From: Acidobacteriota bacterium
GTDB taxonomy: Bacteria; Acidobacteriota; Terriglobia; Terriglobales; Acidobacteriaceae
Assembly: GCA_003225595.1 (NCBI GenBank)
Contig: QIAR01000117.1
Span: forward strand, 1-12,563
Length of the DNA stretch: 12,563 nt
Reading direction: 5' to 3'
The position numbers and the translations under genes were made by a program. Positions 11,415 to 12,563 of this stretch are shown here, one piece after another; positions within the stretch are counted from its first letter, which is position 1; each line of letters opens with the position of its first letter. The notes beneath the pieces are model-generated. The model had not been told where the DNA came from and searched no databases. It was given only the letters and a program-made list of their open reading frames with translations.

Positions 11415-12563
11415 TTACTGTGGCGTAGGCGCGGCCACTTCCTTCGATTTCGCTCTCTTGCCGTCTTTCATCTTGGTGACAGTACCGGCTTTTACACCTA
11501 GCAGTTCGTCGGACAGGCCATTCGCACCATAAATCTTGCGTAAGGCTTCTTGAATCCCGCGGGAGTCCACATGAACGGAGCGGCCTATTTTGTCGTCGTA
11601 GACAAAATTCCAGACCAGCGACTGGATGTTGCCGTCGAAGATGATGCCAACGACTTCCCCTGCCGAATTCACGGTGGGGCTGCCGGAGTTGCCGCCAATG
11701 ATATCGGCTGTAGAAACATAGTTCAGTGGAGTTGCCAGATTCAGCTTGGACTTGGCCTTCATCCAGCTCTCGGGCAAGTTGTATGGCTCCTTGTTCCCGT
11801 GCTGGGCGGCGTGCTCGTAGGCGCCGCCCATGGTGGTGAAGTATGGAATATGTTTTCCGTTCTCCGTATAACCTTTCACGGGGCCATAACTGAGGCGAAG
11901 GGTGAATGTGGCATCCGGGGGCTGATTAAAGCCACTCTCAGCGAAACGGGCCTTGGCAATGGCGGCTCCGTCGCGGCGTTCTACTGAGTCCACCTGATCG
12001 TCGTACTGTTTGCGGACGGCGCGTGCATCCGGGTCGACGCCGCGCATCAGCACGATCAGTGGATCAGTGCTTGCCTGCACGGCTGCGGCACCGCCTTGGT
12101 AAAGCTGTTTGCGCACCGCGACATCTTCCAGTTTTGAGTTCGCGATGATATTTTTGGCGACCTCATGGGGCATCTTGCCATTGAGAAGTTTCTGCACGAC
12201 AGAATTGTCCTTGCCCAGCGCCGCTTGCATCTGGGCGAGGGAATCGGCAAGCCTCACGGTTTCGAATGATTTGTAAATGGGTGCGGTTGAGAACAATTCC
12301 TGCTCGAGTGAGGGCAGGTTTGAATCGCGATACTCGCGCAGTCGCTTCTCATTAGGCTTGGTTTTTTCTTCCGTGACCCGCACCAAGTTGCGAGCCATTC
12401 GTGCCAGGTCGGAGTTAAAACCCCGCAGACGCTCCACGTAGGTGAGCAGCATGTAAATATCGCGTTGAACCTTCATGGCATTCGCGATTTCCTGCCAGGG
12501 ATCGGAAGCGCCAGCGTTTTTGGGATTCGCCTTGTAATCCGCGCGCAACTTGTCTTCCTCAGC
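11415..12563 (-). CDS. S46-family dipeptidyl-peptidase (DPP7/DPP11/DAP BII type), C-terminal part
   Basis: The frame runs off the window at 12563, so only the C-terminal 382 residues of an enzyme that is usually about 700 long are seen. S46 peptidases are periplasmic or cell-surface serine exopeptidases with a chymotrypsin fold that release dipeptides from peptide N termini. The nucleophile Ser is in GGNSGSPTVN (codon complement of 11685-11687); the catalytic His and Asp lie outside the window. Eighteen residues after the Ser stands Gly, in IIFDGNI, the position that is Gly in DPP7/DAP BII and Arg in acidic-specific DPP11, so hydrophobic rather than Asp/Glu P1 preference is inferred. The upstream half here is the helical domain that caps the active site. 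The tail is Lys-rich (KMKDGKRAKSKE) and ends in PTPQ. A TTG at 12548 is internal, not a start. Confidence 0.93.
   Translation of the reverse strand, partial: AEEDKLRADYKANPKNAGASDPWQEIANAMKVQRDIYMLLTYVERLRGFNSDLARMARNLVRVTEEKTKPNEKRLREYRDSNLPSLEQELFSTAPIYKSFETVRLADSLAQMQAALGKDNSVVQKLLNGKMPHEVAKNIIANSKLEDVAVRKQLYQGGAAAVQASTDPLIVLMRGVDPDARAVRKQYDDQVDSVERRDGAAIAKARFAESGFNQPPDATFTLRLSYGPVKGYTENGKHIPYFTTMGGAYEHAAQHGNKEPYNLPESWMKAKSKLNLATPLNYVSTADIIGGNSGSPTVNSAGEVVGIIFDGNIQSLVWNFVYDDKIGRSVHVDSRGIQEALRKIYGANGLSDELLGVKAGTVTKMKDGKRAKSKEVAAPTPQ

Overview
The window looks like chromosomal DNA of an Acidobacteriota member (Terriglobia/Koribacter-like). This is inferred from the gene mix: an N-acylamino-acid-racemase-type MenC, a bactofilin followed by a methyltransferase-like gene, an S46 dipeptidyl-peptidase, a MsbA-type exporter, and short degenerate tandem repeats between genes. 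No rRNA, tRNA, CRISPR array, transposase or phage gene was seen. Thirteen protein genes are called; the first (menC-like, 3' part) and the last (S46 peptidase, C-terminal part) are cut by the window edges.

Layout. 1-580: end of a menC-like gene (+). 671-1573: exported protein of unknown function (-). 1574-2092: about 520 bp without a convincing gene, holding two small dyads and the first copy of a hairpin-containing repeat. 2093-3436: bactofilin and an atypical SAM-methyltransferase-like protein (both +), with the second repeat copy between them. 3485-7147: a minus-strand run read in the order ABC exporter, methyltransferase, FAD-dependent oxidoreductase. The last two are 3 bp apart. An imperfect inverted repeat built from CACGAAGGA-like units separates exporter and methyltransferase. 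7323-7562: small orphan protein (-). 7662-10508: a Cpx-like envelope-stress module, with a Spy/CpxP-family periplasmic protein (-) diverging from overlapping cpxR-cpxA-like genes (+). 10565-11407: amidohydrolase (+). 11415-12563: S46 peptidase fragment (-).

The strongest biological signal is the Cpx-like module. It reproduces the enterobacterial cpxP <- -> cpxRA arrangement, the response regulator's recognition-helix region closely resembles E. coli CpxR as I remember it, and the 211-bp divergent intergenic region carries a perfect GTAAA-N5-GTAAA, the classical CpxR box, almost exactly midway between the two start codons. A likely autoregulated circuit follows: CpxA senses the envelope, phosphorylates CpxR, and CpxR acts on both its own operon and the periplasmic CpxP-like protein.

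The second signal is an ~50-nt repeat present twice, each copy upstream of a plus-strand gene of the bactofilin/methyltransferase pair, with a shared stem-loop whose stem differs by one base pair between copies. The third is a possible lipid or phenolic-metabolite tailoring and export group (exporter, methyltransferase, FAD oxidoreductase). Its exporter has Asp in place of the catalytic Walker-B Glu, as in the degenerate subunit of heterodimeric exporters, yet no partner half-transporter is in the window.
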